The notes below the pieces were generated by a model. The model did no database searches. It was not told the DNA's origin and saw only the letters and a list, made by a program, of their open reading frames with translations. A program made the translations under genes and the position numbers. A stretch of 40,376 nt of DNA from an uncultured Succinivibrionaceae bacterium (GTDB taxonomy: Bacteria; Pseudomonadota; Gammaproteobacteria; Enterobacterales; Succinivibrionaceae), in contig CALXNU010000012.1 in the NCBI GenBank assembly GCA_944389835.1, forward strand, positions 1 through 40,376, given 5' to 3'. Below are positions 1-7,036 of this stretch, one piece after another (position 1 is the stretch's first letter; each line of letters begins with the position of its first letter).

Positions 1-19
1 TGTCACATTATAACATTGA

Positions 20-62
20 GTCCGCTTGACCCATCATCTAAAGATAATGGGATTGCGCGGAC
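20..62. repeat. Stem-loop upstream of tnpB
   Basis: Nested inverted repeat. GTCCGC (20-25) pairs with GCGGAC (57-62), CCCAT (30-34) with ATGGG (47-51), and ATCT (36-39) with AGAT (42-45). It could be the terminator of a gene lying left of the window, since it is followed by ATTTATTT, or the left-end hairpin of the TnpB-bearing element. The sequence does not decide between these. Confidence 0.45.
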
Positions 63-214
63 ATTTATTTCAAAATTATAATCAAGTCATATCGCCTTAA
101 GGGTGATAATCTATAAATTAAGAAAAATTATCTGCCTTTCCTAAAAAATATCTTAATTTCACGCTATAATGCGCTTTCAGATTGAAGACATTGTGAAATG
201 AGGTATTAAACTGC

Positions 215-1615
215 ATGGGCTTTGAACGGACTGAGCGCCAATTTATAGGACAGCATAACCCGAATTTCAGGGCTTGCCACTTGCTGTGCTCAATAGCGCG
301 CCGGGTAGGCAATTGTGCAGTCTTTACCATGCGACAGGATTTATTCAGCAAAGTAGGCGTCAAGAGTCGCACTAAGCTAGACCAACATATAAGGGACGCT
401 TATACCTCTGATTACCGTGCAATGCCTTCTGCTACTTCGGCACAGCGCCAAACGCAAATAGTACATGAGCAGTTTAAATCTTTCTTTGCGGCCAAAGCTG
501 AATATGATCTGAACTCTGAAAAGTTTACCGGCAAGCCTAAGCTTCCTGGGTACCAAAAGAAATATCGGACCTTTGTGGTAGGTCGAAATGGCTATAAGAT
601 TGAAAACGGCTTTCTTACCATCTCAGGAGCTGAGCGTTATGGCTTAAATCCTATCAAAGTGCTTTGTTGCCAAAATCAACTTTTCAATGCCAAGAAGGAA
701 GTTGCAGTCTGCAAAGACTTGCGCATAGTGCCAACTAATCACGAATTTTTCATAGAACTTACTTACCGAAAGGAGAAACAAAACTCAGCTGTATTGCTTG
801 ATAAGAATTATGCTTTGGCCGTTGATTTAGGGGTAGATAATCTTGCATCTTGTATAGCGACCAAACCCGGGGTGGCACCCCTCTTGGTCAAGGGCAGGAC
901 CTTAAAATCAATCAACCAAGGATGGAATAAACGTCATGTAGCGCTTCAGGAAGGCATCATGAAAGCTATAGAAGGGCGGACAGATGAAAGTGAAAATGAA
1001 TATAAAAAAATCAAGCGTCTGTCTAAGCATTGCAATCAGATAGCCTTTCACCGCAATATGCAGATTGACGATTTACTGCATAAAGCAAGCAGAGTCATCG
1101 TGAACTATTGCGTCGCGCATGACTTGGGCACCATTATTATCGGTCTCAATAAGCAGTGGAAACAGAGGGTCAATATTGGCAAAATAAACAACCAAAAATT
1201 TGTGCAGATACCGCACAGCAAGCTTGTTGACCTAATTAAGTATAAGGCCGAAGAGTTAGGGATAGAGGTCATTGTTAGAGAGGAAAGCTATACCTCCAAG
1301 GCTAGTGCTTTGGACTTTGACCCTATGCCTGAGAAATATCAGGAAGGTCTTAAATGCAGATTCTCCGGCAAGCGGGTAAAGCGCGGTTTGTACCGCACTA
1401 AAAACGGACGTCTGTTTTCAGCTGACCTTAATGGTGCTCTAAATATAGCCAGAAAAGAACTCGGGGATGAGTGGCTACATAAGCTACTTAAACTCGATGA
1501 GGGCGTTGTGGACATGCCCGTGGTAATTCGTTGCCTGCACAATAAAGCAGACAGCGGAATATTGCTAGAAGCAGGGATACGACCCTGCGAAACCGCTTAC
1601 GTTAGTAAGTGGTAG
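215..1615 (+). CDS. tnpB: TnpB-family RNA-guided nuclease homologue (IS1341-type, solitary)
   Basis: A 466-residue TnpB/OrfB protein of IS200/IS605-related elements, a family of RNA-guided DNA endonucleases. RuvC motif I is at 201-210 (AVDLGVDNL, D204) and motif III at 402-411 (SADLNGALNI, D404). At the motif II position the usual Glu is replaced: the strand reads TIIIGLNKQWKQ with G310. The usual CxxC...CxxC zinc ribbon after TSK is absent (EESYTSKAS, 356-364, then FSGKRVKRGLY near 383-393). E356/E357 could supply the missing acid, which is inference. The ATG at 215 follows GAGG at a rather long spacing. No TnpA transposase lies in the window. By eye the gene is more GC-rich than its neighbours, suggesting transfer. 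The family is sure; activity is uncertain. Confidence 0.9.
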   Translation: MGFERTERQFIGQHNPNFRACHLLCSIARRVGNCAVFTMRQDLFSKVGVKSRTKLDQHIRDAYTSDYRAMPSATSAQRQTQIVHEQFKSFFAAKAEYDLNSEKFTGKPKLPGYQKKYRTFVVGRNGYKIENGFLTISGAERYGLNPIKVLCCQNQLFNAKKEVAVCKDLRIVPTNHEFFIELTYRKEKQNSAVLLDKNYALAVDLGVDNLASCIATKPGVAPLLVKGRTLKSINQGWNKRHVALQEGIMKAIEGRTDESENEYKKIKRLSKHCNQIAFHRNMQIDDLLHKASRVIVNYCVAHDLGTIIIGLNKQWKQRVNIGKINNQKFVQIPHSKLVDLIKYKAEELGIEVIVREESYTSKASALDFDPMPEKYQEGLKCRFSGKRVKRGLYRTKNGRLFSADLNGALNIARKELGDEWLHKLLKLDEGVVDMPVVIRCLHNKADSGILLEAGIRPCETAYVSKW

Positions 1616-1620
1616 TTTCA
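1571..1620 (+). ncRNA. Probable 3' scaffold of the TnpB guide RNA (omega/reRNA) and element right end
   Basis: Two adjacent hairpins overlap the tnpB stop codon. GCAGGG (1571-1576) pairs with CCCTGC (1583-1588). CCGCTTAC (1593-1600) pairs with GTAAGTGG (1605-1612) with one G-U pair. GAAAC (1589-1593) could also pair with GTTTC (1615-1619). TnpB guide RNAs are known to overlap the 3' end of tnpB and run past the element end into flanking guide sequence. The scaffold end near 1620, with guide sequence after it, is inferred from position and structure. Confidence 0.55.
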
Positions 1621-1719
1621 TTCCCTCAAATAAAACAAAACCGCAAAACGCTTTGCGCTTCACGGTTTAGTAAACTTAGTTTGGGTAAGATTCTCTTAAG
1701 CTTAAGCTTTAAAAATTTG

Positions 1720-1741
1720 TTCCTGCTAAAAAGCAGGAACG
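1720..1741. repeat. Perfect 9-bp hairpin
   Basis: GTTCCTGCT (1720-1728) and AGCAGGAAC (1733-1741) form a perfect 9-bp stem with an AAAA loop. No T-tract follows on the plus strand (next bases GAAAGG). On the minus strand the stem is followed by AAATTTTTAAAG, so a minus-strand terminator is possible. It may also belong to a small structured RNA or mobile-element remnant. Confidence 0.5.
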
Positions 1742-1829
1742 AAAGGAGCAAGACGTACCACCGTCAATGCACATGCAAGAAGTTTTTGCTTACACCAAAG
1801 ACTACACTAAAGCGTAAGCTTAAGAAAAC

Positions 1830-1880
1830 TTAAGTTAGTCCTAACTAACTGTGGTTAATCATAGCTAACTTAAATTTTTT
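1830..1880 (+). terminator. Terminator-like hairpin with an alternative fold
   Basis: TTAAGTTAG (1830-1838) pairs with CTAACTTAA (1865-1873), followed by a run of T (1875-1881). A competing short hairpin, AGTTAG (1833-1838) with CTAACT (1841-1846), would disrupt it. It probably ends transcription coming from tnpB. Confidence 0.5.
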
Positions 1881-1957
1881 TAGCAAGACTTTTCTAAAAT
1901 TTTTTTAAATTGCGCCTAAAAAGAAAATTTGTTCTTATCCCTTAATTAAAACTTTGC

Positions 1958-1969
1958 TATAGTTTTGCA
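1958..1969 (+). promoter_or_regulatory. Putative -10 region of patB with a 12-mer shared with the 4.7-kb gene
   Basis: TATAGTTTTGCA (1958-1969) includes a TATAGT -10-like element 35 nt before the patB ATG. The identical 12-mer occurs at 4707-4718 before the amino-acid-binding-protein gene. No clear -35 box is visible. Confidence 0.4.
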
Positions 1970-2003
1970 GTAAACCTAACCTTAGCTTAAAGAGAACTTC
2001 TTT

Positions 2004-3173
2004 ATGATCTACAACTTTAATGAACAATTTGTCCGTGTAGGTTCTGAAAAATGGACTTATGATCGGATTGTTAACGGTTATGAAGTACTCCCTATGGGAG
2101 TTGCAGATATGGATTTAGTCTCCCCAATTGAAGTACAAGAGGCTTTAAATCAAGTTGTTAAACGTCGTGAATTCGGCTATGCTTCTACTCATCCTGATTT
2201 TAATCAAGTAATTGCAAAGTGGTTTGAGCATCACTATCAAGCAAATCTTGATCCTTCAAAAATTACAGAAATTCCAGGTCTTATCACCACCTTAGGCACC
2301 TTAATTGCAAGAACTACTAAAGCTTGCGACAAAGTTGTCCTCATGACTCCGGTTTATCATTGCTTTAAAAGCTGTATTAATGCCAATGGTCGTGAAACCA
2401 TCGACAGCGATTTGCTAAAAGATGAAAACAATTACTACACCATAGACTTTGAAAAACTTGAGCAAGATTGTGCACGTGAAGATGCCAAATACTTAATTCT
2501 TTGTAATCCGCACAATCCTGTAGGAAGACTTTGGAGTGAAGAAGAATTAAAGAAGATCGTTGAGATCTGCCACAAAACTCAAACTATCTTAATTAGTGAT
2601 GAGATTCACGGTGACTTTACCTATGAAGGTCGCTCCTATAATCCAATTTTGAAAGTCGCCCAAGATAAAAGTAATATTTTAGTTTTATCCTCGGGTGGTA
2701 AGATCTTCAATATTGGCGGCTTCTTTAGTGCCTTTGCGATAACTTATGATGATAAGTTACAACAAGAGCTTAATAATATCATTCACGCCTTCCATTTCCA
2801 GCCAACCTCCTTTGGTCATGAAGCAGCCTATGCCGGATATAAATTTGGCTATGACTATAGAAAGCAAATTACCGAGCATGTAAGACAGATGCAATTAAAG
2901 TTATGTGAAGGCATCAAAAAGTTGCAACTGCCAATTATTGCCCCATTACCTGAGGCTACCTATTTAGTCTGGGCAGACTTTAACCCTACAGGTTTAAGTG
3001 CAGATGAAATTCATGAGTTTTTATACAAAGACGCGGGCTTGGGTTTTAATCGCGGCGATAGCTTTGGTCAAAAAGGCGCAGGCTTTGCAAGAATTAATTG
3101 TGCCGTGCCTGAATGCTATATTGATGAGGCACTAAAACGTCTAAAACAAGCCTTTGACAAGCGTTTTAAATAA
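2004..3173 (+). CDS. patB: MalY/PatB-type PLP C-S lyase (cystathionine beta-lyase)
   Basis: A 389-residue fold-type I PLP enzyme of the aminotransferase class I/II, MalY/PatB subgroup. These cytoplasmic enzymes cleave cystathionine or cysteine S-conjugates to thiol or homocysteine, pyruvate and ammonia. The subgroup opening GVADMDL is at 32-38, the cofactor-binding NPHNPVGRLW motif at 168-177, SDEIH at 198-202 (D199 to the pyridine N), and the Schiff-base Lys at K233 in SSGGKIFN. That motif is usually S-x-S-K-x-F-N, so GGK is a slight deviation. The length is normal for the family. It converges with metY, and the pair suggests homocysteine/methionine metabolism. The exact substrate cannot be read from sequence. 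Confidence 0.88.
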   Translation: MIYNFNEQFVRVGSEKWTYDRIVNGYEVLPMGVADMDLVSPIEVQEALNQVVKRREFGYASTHPDFNQVIAKWFEHHYQANLDPSKITEIPGLITTLGTLIARTTKACDKVVLMTPVYHCFKSCINANGRETIDSDLLKDENNYYTIDFEKLEQDCAREDAKYLILCNPHNPVGRLWSEEELKKIVEICHKTQTILISDEIHGDFTYEGRSYNPILKVAQDKSNILVLSSGGKIFNIGGFFSAFAITYDDKLQQELNNIIHAFHFQPTSFGHEAAYAGYKFGYDYRKQITEHVRQMQLKLCEGIKKLQLPIIAPLPEATYLVWADFNPTGLSADEIHEFLYKDAGLGFNRGDSFGQKGAGFARINCAVPECYIDEALKRLKQAFDKRFK

Positions 3174-3199
3174 TTTAAGTTTTACTTTATCCATAAAAG

Positions 3200-3232
3200 G
3201 AAGGCCCTATTTTCATAGAGCCTTCTTATTTT
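3200..3232. terminator. Rho-independent terminator between convergent patB and metY
   Basis: A stem from 3200-3210 to 3215-3225 (GAAGGC...GCCTTC plus CTAT/ATAG, one C-A mismatch) with loop TTTC, then a T-rich tail (TTATTTTC). It is probably used from both sides. Confidence 0.75.
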
Positions 3233-3249
3233 CACTTCAAAGGATACTT

Positions 3250-4524
3250 TTAAGCATAAACTTTCTCTAAGGCCTGAGCAATATCGGCAATAATATCCTC
3301 AGCATTTTCTAAACCTACGGAGAAGCGAACTAAACCTGGAGTAATACCACACTCAACTAATTGCTTGTCTGTTAATTGACGATGGGTAGAGCTTGCAGGA
3401 TGGAGCACACAGGTTCTAATATCTGCAACGTGCACTTGTAAGGTTGCAAGCTTTAGTGAATCAATAAACTTAGCGCCCGCATCTCTGCCACCTTTTAGGC
3501 TAAAAGAAATCACGCCTGAGGCACCTTTTTTCAAATACTTTTGAGCTAAAGCATAATTTGGTGAATCCTCAAGACCTGGATAACGCACTTCTTCAATTTC
3601 ATCACGAGTCTTTAAGAACTTAGCAACTTTAAGTGCGTTCTCACAATAACGATCCATTCTAATAGGTAAAGTCTCTAAACCTAAATTGATATAGAAGGCA
3701 GCTTGTGGGCCTTGGGCGCAACCTAGATCACGCATCATTTGTGCACGAGCTTTAACAATGTATGCAGCCTTACCAAAGGCCTTGGTATAAATTAAGCCGT
3801 GATATGAATCATCTGGGACTACAAACTCTTCAAACTTATCGCTTGAGGCCCAATCAAAATTACCTGAATCTACAATCACGCCGCCTACGGTGGTTGCATG
3901 ACCATCTAAGTACTTAGTAGTTGAATGTACAACAATATCTGCACCAAATTCAAATGGACGGCATAAATATGGGGTTGCAAAAGTATTATCTACAATAAGT
4001 GGAACTTTATGAGCGTGAGCTAACTTGGCAAACTTTTCAATATCAAAAACATCCATAGAAGGATTTGCAATCGTTTCACCAAAAACGGCCTTAGTATTAG
4101 GTCTAAAGGCCTTTTCTAACTCTTCAGGAGAGGCTTTTTCATCCACAAAGGTAACTTCAATACCCACTCTTTTTAAAGTTACGGCAAAAAGATTGAAAGT
4201 ACCACCATAGATACTACTAGCCGAGATCACATGATCTCCTGCTTTACAAATAGTCAATAAAGAAATGAAACTTGCAGCCTGACCTGAGGAAGTACATAAG
4301 GCACCAACGCCTCCTTCAAGAGCTGCAATCTTTTGCTCTACATAATCTACAGTCGGATTTGCAAGACGAGAGTAGAAAAAGCCTGGTGCTTCTAGATCAA
4401 ATAACTGTTGTACTGCTCTTGTTGATTCGTACTTAAAAGTTGTGCTTTGCACAATTGGCATCACACGTGGTTCACCATTTTTGGGGGTATATCCAGCGTG
4501 AAGGCATAAAGTTTCAAAATCCAT
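3250..4524 (-). CDS. metY: O-acetylhomoserine sulfhydrylase (Cys/Met metabolism PLP enzyme)
   Basis: A 424-residue Cys/Met-metabolism PLP enzyme, closest to MetY, which converts O-acetylhomoserine plus sulfide to homocysteine. The opening DFETLCLHAGY at 2-12 is characteristic of MetY. YSRLANPT at 51-58 binds the cofactor phosphate from the partner subunit, VDNTFATP (178-185) contains the pyridine-binding D179, and STTKYLDGH (201-209) holds the PLP Lys K204. The C-terminal half contains the family's DIRTCVLHPASSTH substrate-binding segment. The length of about 425 exceeds MetB/MetC (about 390) and fits MetY. The ATG has AAGGA nine bases upstream. Cystathionine gamma-synthase is the main alternative, less likely. 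Confidence 0.92.
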   Translation of the reverse strand: MDFETLCLHAGYTPKNGEPRVMPIVQSTTFKYESTRAVQQLFDLEAPGFFYSRLANPTVDYVEQKIAALEGGVGALCTSSGQAASFISLLTICKAGDHVISASSIYGGTFNLFAVTLKRVGIEVTFVDEKASPEELEKAFRPNTKAVFGETIANPSMDVFDIEKFAKLAHAHKVPLIVDNTFATPYLCRPFEFGADIVVHSTTKYLDGHATTVGGVIVDSGNFDWASSDKFEEFVVPDDSYHGLIYTKAFGKAAYIVKARAQMMRDLGCAQGPQAAFYINLGLETLPIRMDRYCENALKVAKFLKTRDEIEEVRYPGLEDSPNYALAQKYLKKGASGVISFSLKGGRDAGAKFIDSLKLATLQVHVADIRTCVLHPASSTHRQLTDKQLVECGITPGLVRFSVGLENAEDIIADIAQALEKVYA

Positions 4525-4706
4525 TTTCGAGTGTCCTTAAAATTGTAATTGTAAAGTAGACTCCCATTTTAGGAAGGCTTTCTCAAAGGTGCTAGATCAA
4601 GAAAAAATTTCCCCAAAAAGGTGCATTGTAAAAAATTCATTTGCAAAGATTTGCCCAGTTTTTGAGCAAAAATTTACCCCTTCTCCAAATTAAAAGCGTT
4701 TAAGAG

Positions 4707-4718
4707 TATAGTTTTGCA
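4707..4718 (+). promoter_or_regulatory. Putative -10 region of the amino-acid-binding-protein gene
   Basis: TATAGTTTTGCA is identical to the element before patB at 1958-1969. TATAGT at 4707-4712 is a plausible -10 box, 28 nt ahead of the chosen ATG at 4741. Confidence 0.4.
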
Positions 4719-4740
4719 AAAATTTTACTATGAGGTTGTT

Positions 4741-5514
4741 ATGTTAATATCTTCCCTTTTAAAAAAGCCCCTAGGCGTTGCCTTATTTACAAGTTTTGCT
4801 TTTACATCAAGCGTCTCTTTTGCAGAAGATACTAAGATCTTACGCGTAGGCGCTGAGCCTTCCTATGCTCCATTTGAGTTTATGGACGAAAACACTAAGC
4901 AATTAACCGGTTTTGACATTGAACTTATTGATGCCATTGCCAAGGCTCAAGGCTATAGCATTGAAATTACTACCATGCCTTTTGATGGTTTAATTCCAGC
5001 CTTATTTACCAATACCATTGATGTTGCCTTATCTGCAATTACCATTACTCCAGAGCGTCAAAAGCGAGTGGCTTTTTCAGATCCTTACTATGAGTCAGGT
5101 TTAAGTATCTTAATTCGTGAAGAAGACCAAGATAAAATTAAATCTGTTAAAGATTTAGAAGGTCAGGTTATCTGCACCCAAATTGGTACCACCGGTTCTT
5201 TTTATGCTCAAAAAGAAATTAAAGGTGCTACCGCCTCTAATTTTAATTCTGCACCAGAATCTTATTTAGAGTTAAAGGCAGGTGGCTGTGTGGCTGCTAT
5301 TAATGACAGACCAGTTAATGATTATTATCTTGCAACCAATCAAAGCTCTGGGATCATTTCACTTCCTCAAACTTTGTCTGCAGAAAACTATGGCATTGCT
5401 ATCAATAAAAATAATTCTGAAATAATTGAGATAGTTAATGCAGGTTTTGATAAGATCAAAGCCGATGGCACCTACGATAAGCTTTATCAAAAGTGGTTTG
5501 GTGCTAAAAAATAA
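4741..5514 (+). CDS. Periplasmic amino-acid-binding protein (SBP family 3)
   Basis: A 257-residue family-3 solute-binding protein (GlnH/ArtJ/HisJ/FliY type) that delivers an amino acid to an ABC importer. The ATG at 4741 is chosen because GAGG lies just upstream and it gives a clean signal peptide (Lys-Lys, hydrophobic core, SVSFA-ED cleavage). A TTG at 4714 would only add nine residues. Mature motifs include EPSYAPFEF, GFDIELIDAIAK, the SAITITPERQKRVAFSDPYY signature and a C-terminal YDKLYQKWFG. No permease or ATPase gene lies beside it, so it is an orphan in this window. Neighbouring patB and metY make a sulfur amino acid (cystine, methionine) conceivable, but the sequence does not identify the ligand. 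Confidence 0.9.
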   Translation: MLISSLLKKPLGVALFTSFAFTSSVSFAEDTKILRVGAEPSYAPFEFMDENTKQLTGFDIELIDAIAKAQGYSIEITTMPFDGLIPALFTNTIDVALSAITITPERQKRVAFSDPYYESGLSILIREEDQDKIKSVKDLEGQVICTQIGTTGSFYAQKEIKGATASNFNSAPESYLELKAGGCVAAINDRPVNDYYLATNQSSGIISLPQTLSAENYGIAINKNNSEIIEIVNAGFDKIKADGTYDKLYQKWFGAKK

Positions 5515-5517
5515 TCC

Positions 5518-5573
5518 TAAGGCTTGAGAGTTGCATTTATCTAAGTCTTTTAAGTAATTTTTCTCAAGCCTTA
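5518..5573 (+). repeat. Long-armed inverted repeat after the binding-protein gene
   Basis: TAAGGCTTGAGA (5518-5529) is perfectly complementary to TCTCAAGCCTTA (5562-5573), separated by 32 bases. It lies directly after the stop codon and may stabilise the 3' end or act with the terminator that follows. Confidence 0.55.
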
Positions 5574-5594
5574 ACCTTTTAAAGCTTTAAAATT

Positions 5595-5618
5595 AGCGCA
5601 CAAAAAGTGCGCTTTTTT
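5595..5618. terminator. Rho-independent terminator
   Basis: AGCGCAC (5595-5601), loop AAAAA, GTGCGCT (5607-5613), then six T. It ends the binding-protein gene. Its reverse side (stem followed by AATTTT) may also serve azlCD from the other strand. Confidence 0.88.
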
Positions 5619-5636
5619 ATACCATTTTTGCCTAAA

Positions 5637-5660
5637 AAGCTTTAAAGACGCTTAAGCTTT
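5637..5660 (-). terminator. Weak terminator-like hairpin at the end of azlD
   Basis: On the minus strand AAAGCTT (5660-5654) can pair with AAGCTTT (5643-5637), followed by a short T-run. It overlaps the azlD stop. The stronger bidirectional hairpin at 5595-5618 is the better candidate. Confidence 0.35.
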
Positions 5661-5976
5661 AAGGCAATTGATAGTATAAAAGTCCTAAAACTACCGCAAC
5701 TGCAATAGTTACCGTAAGGGCAAAAGGCAACTTTAAAATCGCAGCTAAAATCGCAGCTCCCGCTCCAAAGTAAGTTACATCCATATGACCTGGTACGGAG
5801 TAAAAAATTCCTGGAAACACTAAAGCGGTCATGGCTGTATACGGGATTAAATCTAAAAAGCGCTTTAAAAAGGGACTAAATTTAACCTTAGAGATAAATA
5901 AAGCTGGAATTACTCTTGGCAAGAAAGATACGACACACATGCCTAAGATAATCAGTAAATAAGGTTGTGTTTCCAT
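5659..5976 (-). CDS. azlD: AzlD-type branched-chain amino-acid exporter subunit
   Basis: A 105-residue small hydrophobic membrane protein with about four predicted helices, of the normal AzlD/YgaH length. The family motif region PRVIPALFI is near 21-29. AzlD is the small partner of AzlC in inner-membrane exporters of branched-chain amino acids; related BrnEF-type pairs also export methionine. It starts three bases after the azlC stop, with GGAG inside the azlC end, so the two are translationally coupled. The substrate is not visible in the sequence. Confidence 0.88.
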   Translation of the reverse strand: METQPYLLIILGMCVVSFLPRVIPALFISKVKFSPFLKRFLDLIPYTAMTALVFPGIFYSVPGHMDVTYFGAGAAILAAILKLPFALTVTIAVAVVLGLLYYQLP

Positions 5977-5979
5977 AAG

Positions 5980-6741
5980 TTACTCCACATCTTGACCTAA
6001 ACTTGGTGATTTCTCAACGCTATTTTGCTTATCTTGATCCTTGTTATCTTGAAGGCCCAAATCTTTAATAAAAAATGCCCCTAAGGCCGCCCATACTAAG
6101 GTGCTAATGACAATGGCCCAACTGCCATCAATCACCAAAGATAACAAAGTGCAACTTATTGCGGTAGCAAGAACGATTAAAAGAATTTTGGCGTTGCGTC
6201 TACAGCCTGGAACCACAATGGCAATAAACAGAGCATAAAGTGCGATCCCCAAACCTGCCGAAATCCACTCAGGTAAGATTGAGTGAGCGACCACCCCAAT
6301 AACTGCCCCTAAAACCCATGAGCTATAAGTTAAAGCAATGATCCCAACTAAATAAGGTAATTTTGCTTTATTTTCAGGTGCAGTCGTAAAAATTGCAAAG
6401 GTTTCATCAACGACAAACCATGAGGCAATAATTCTACCTAGGGATCTTAATTTGGGAAGCCTACTGAAAATACAGGCCGACATAATAAAGTAGCGAAAAT
6501 TAATTAAAAAGGTTGCAATAAAAATCGCCGTAAGTCCTGCATGTTGAGCAGTCATACTCACACCTAATACTTGACCTGATCCTGAATAGACCATCATGGA
6601 CATCAGTACCGTTTCAAAAGGTGAAAAACCTGCTTGTAGAGCGGATACTCCATAAGCAATGCCTACTGGCACATAACCAAAAACCACCGGAATACCAGAT
6701 CGCATTCCTAACCAAAAAAGAGAGAGTGTTTTTTCTGACAT
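5980..6741 (-). CDS. azlC: AzlC-type branched-chain amino-acid exporter, large subunit
   Basis: A 253-residue multi-pass membrane protein of the AzlC/YgaZ family. The diagnostic N-terminal helix region (PVVFGYVPVGIAYGV, 19-33), YSGSGQ (52-57), the segment NFRYFIMSACIFSRLP (80-95) and a W-x-x-D-E-x-F motif (WFVVDETFAIF) are all present. The last 25 residues are polar, rich in D/K/Q, and longer than usual. It pairs with azlD in a two-gene operon. Beside metY/patB, methionine or branched-chain amino-acid efflux is a reasonable role. Confidence 0.9.
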   Translation of the reverse strand: MSEKTLSLFWLGMRSGIPVVFGYVPVGIAYGVSALQAGFSPFETVLMSMMVYSGSGQVLGVSMTAQHAGLTAIFIATFLINFRYFIMSACIFSRLPKLRSLGRIIASWFVVDETFAIFTTAPENKAKLPYLVGIIALTYSSWVLGAVIGVVAHSILPEWISAGLGIALYALFIAIVVPGCRRNAKILLIVLATAISCTLLSLVIDGSWAIVISTLVWAALGAFFIKDLGLQDNKDQDKQNSVEKSPSLGQDVE

Positions 6742-6938
6742 GATTAATTGCCACTTAATACTTTTACTTTAAATACCCAACTTTTAGATAGCGTTTAACT
6801 TAAGTCACGGCCGCTAAGTTTAGCACCAAATATGCGCAAAATAAGCTTAAAACTTGTAAATCAGGCGTGTTTTATAAGTTTTTCCTAAAATTTGCACTAA
6901 TTTTGCACAATTTATAAGATCGTCTTTTAACTTGGTCT

Positions 6939-6960
6939 TTTGTGATCTTTATCACGCTTT
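6939..6960. promoter_or_regulatory. CRP-cAMP binding site
   Basis: TGTGA (6941-6945), six bases, TCACG (6952-6956): one mismatch to TGTGA-N6-TCACA, with T-rich flanks. Its centre at 6948.5 is about 41-42 bases upstream of the start site expected from the -10 box at 6979-6984, the classical class II activator position. Confidence 0.7.
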
Positions 6961-6978
6961 TTTATAACAAAATAGGCG

Positions 6979-6984
6979 TATGAT
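6979..6984 (+). promoter_or_regulatory. -10 box of the GntR operon
   Basis: TATGAT with no good -35 box in front, as expected for a CRP-dependent class II promoter. Transcription would start around 6990-6992. Confidence 0.55.
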
Positions 6985-6993
6985 GAAGGTATA

Positions 6994-7005
6994 TTGTATA
7001 TACAA
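6994..7005. promoter_or_regulatory. GntR/HutC-type operator
   Basis: A perfect 12-bp palindrome, TTGTATATACAA, within a wider GTATAT-TGT-ATATAC symmetry at 6989-7003. The form matches HutC/TreR-subfamily operators. It overlaps the expected transcription start, so the adjacent GntR protein would repress its own operon. Confidence 0.75.
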
Positions 7006-7036
7006 GTTAAAAAATAACAGCTAAGGAGGTTGCGAT

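Larger units (their letters stand above)
1616..2003. other. Gene-free stretch after tnpB
   Basis: I see no convincing gene here. A 74-codon open frame at 1609-1833 has no RBS and a skewed K/S/L composition. The stretch holds a nested inverted repeat (AAACCG 1638-1643 with CGGTTT 1663-1668, enclosing GCAAA/TTTGC), a perfect 9-bp hairpin at 1720-1741, a terminator-like hairpin at 1830-1880 and the patB promoter near 1958. Confidence 0.6.
6742..7036. promoter_or_regulatory. Divergent regulatory region azlC / GntR operon
   Basis: A 295-base spacer with no gene. The GntR-side half is rich in sites: a CRP-like box at 6941-6956, a -10 box at 6979-6984, a palindromic operator at 6994-7005 and a strong RBS (AAGGAGG) at 7023-7029. 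I see no clear promoter for azlC on the minus strand. Confidence 0.75.

Noticed and set aside
1..11. An 11-base inverted match between TGTCACATTAT at 1-11 and ATAATGTGACA near 39519-39529
   Set aside because: Short, AT-rich and coincident with a -10-like box at the right-hand site; no further similarity extends from either copy.
118..372. An 84-codon minus-strand open frame overlapping the tnpB start
   Set aside because: It lies antisense to tnpB, has no RBS and no recognisable protein features.
1..1615. A CRISPR-Cas12 locus
   Set aside because: The RuvC protein is TnpB-sized and typed, and no direct-repeat array exists in the window.
1609..1833. A 74-codon plus-strand open frame after tnpB
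   Set aside because: No RBS, overlaps the guide-RNA hairpins and stem-loops, and the composition looks like translated AT-rich non-coding DNA.
4525..4740. A SAM or other methionine riboswitch upstream of metY
   Set aside because: I searched by eye for SAM-box style helices on the minus strand and found no convincing conserved core.
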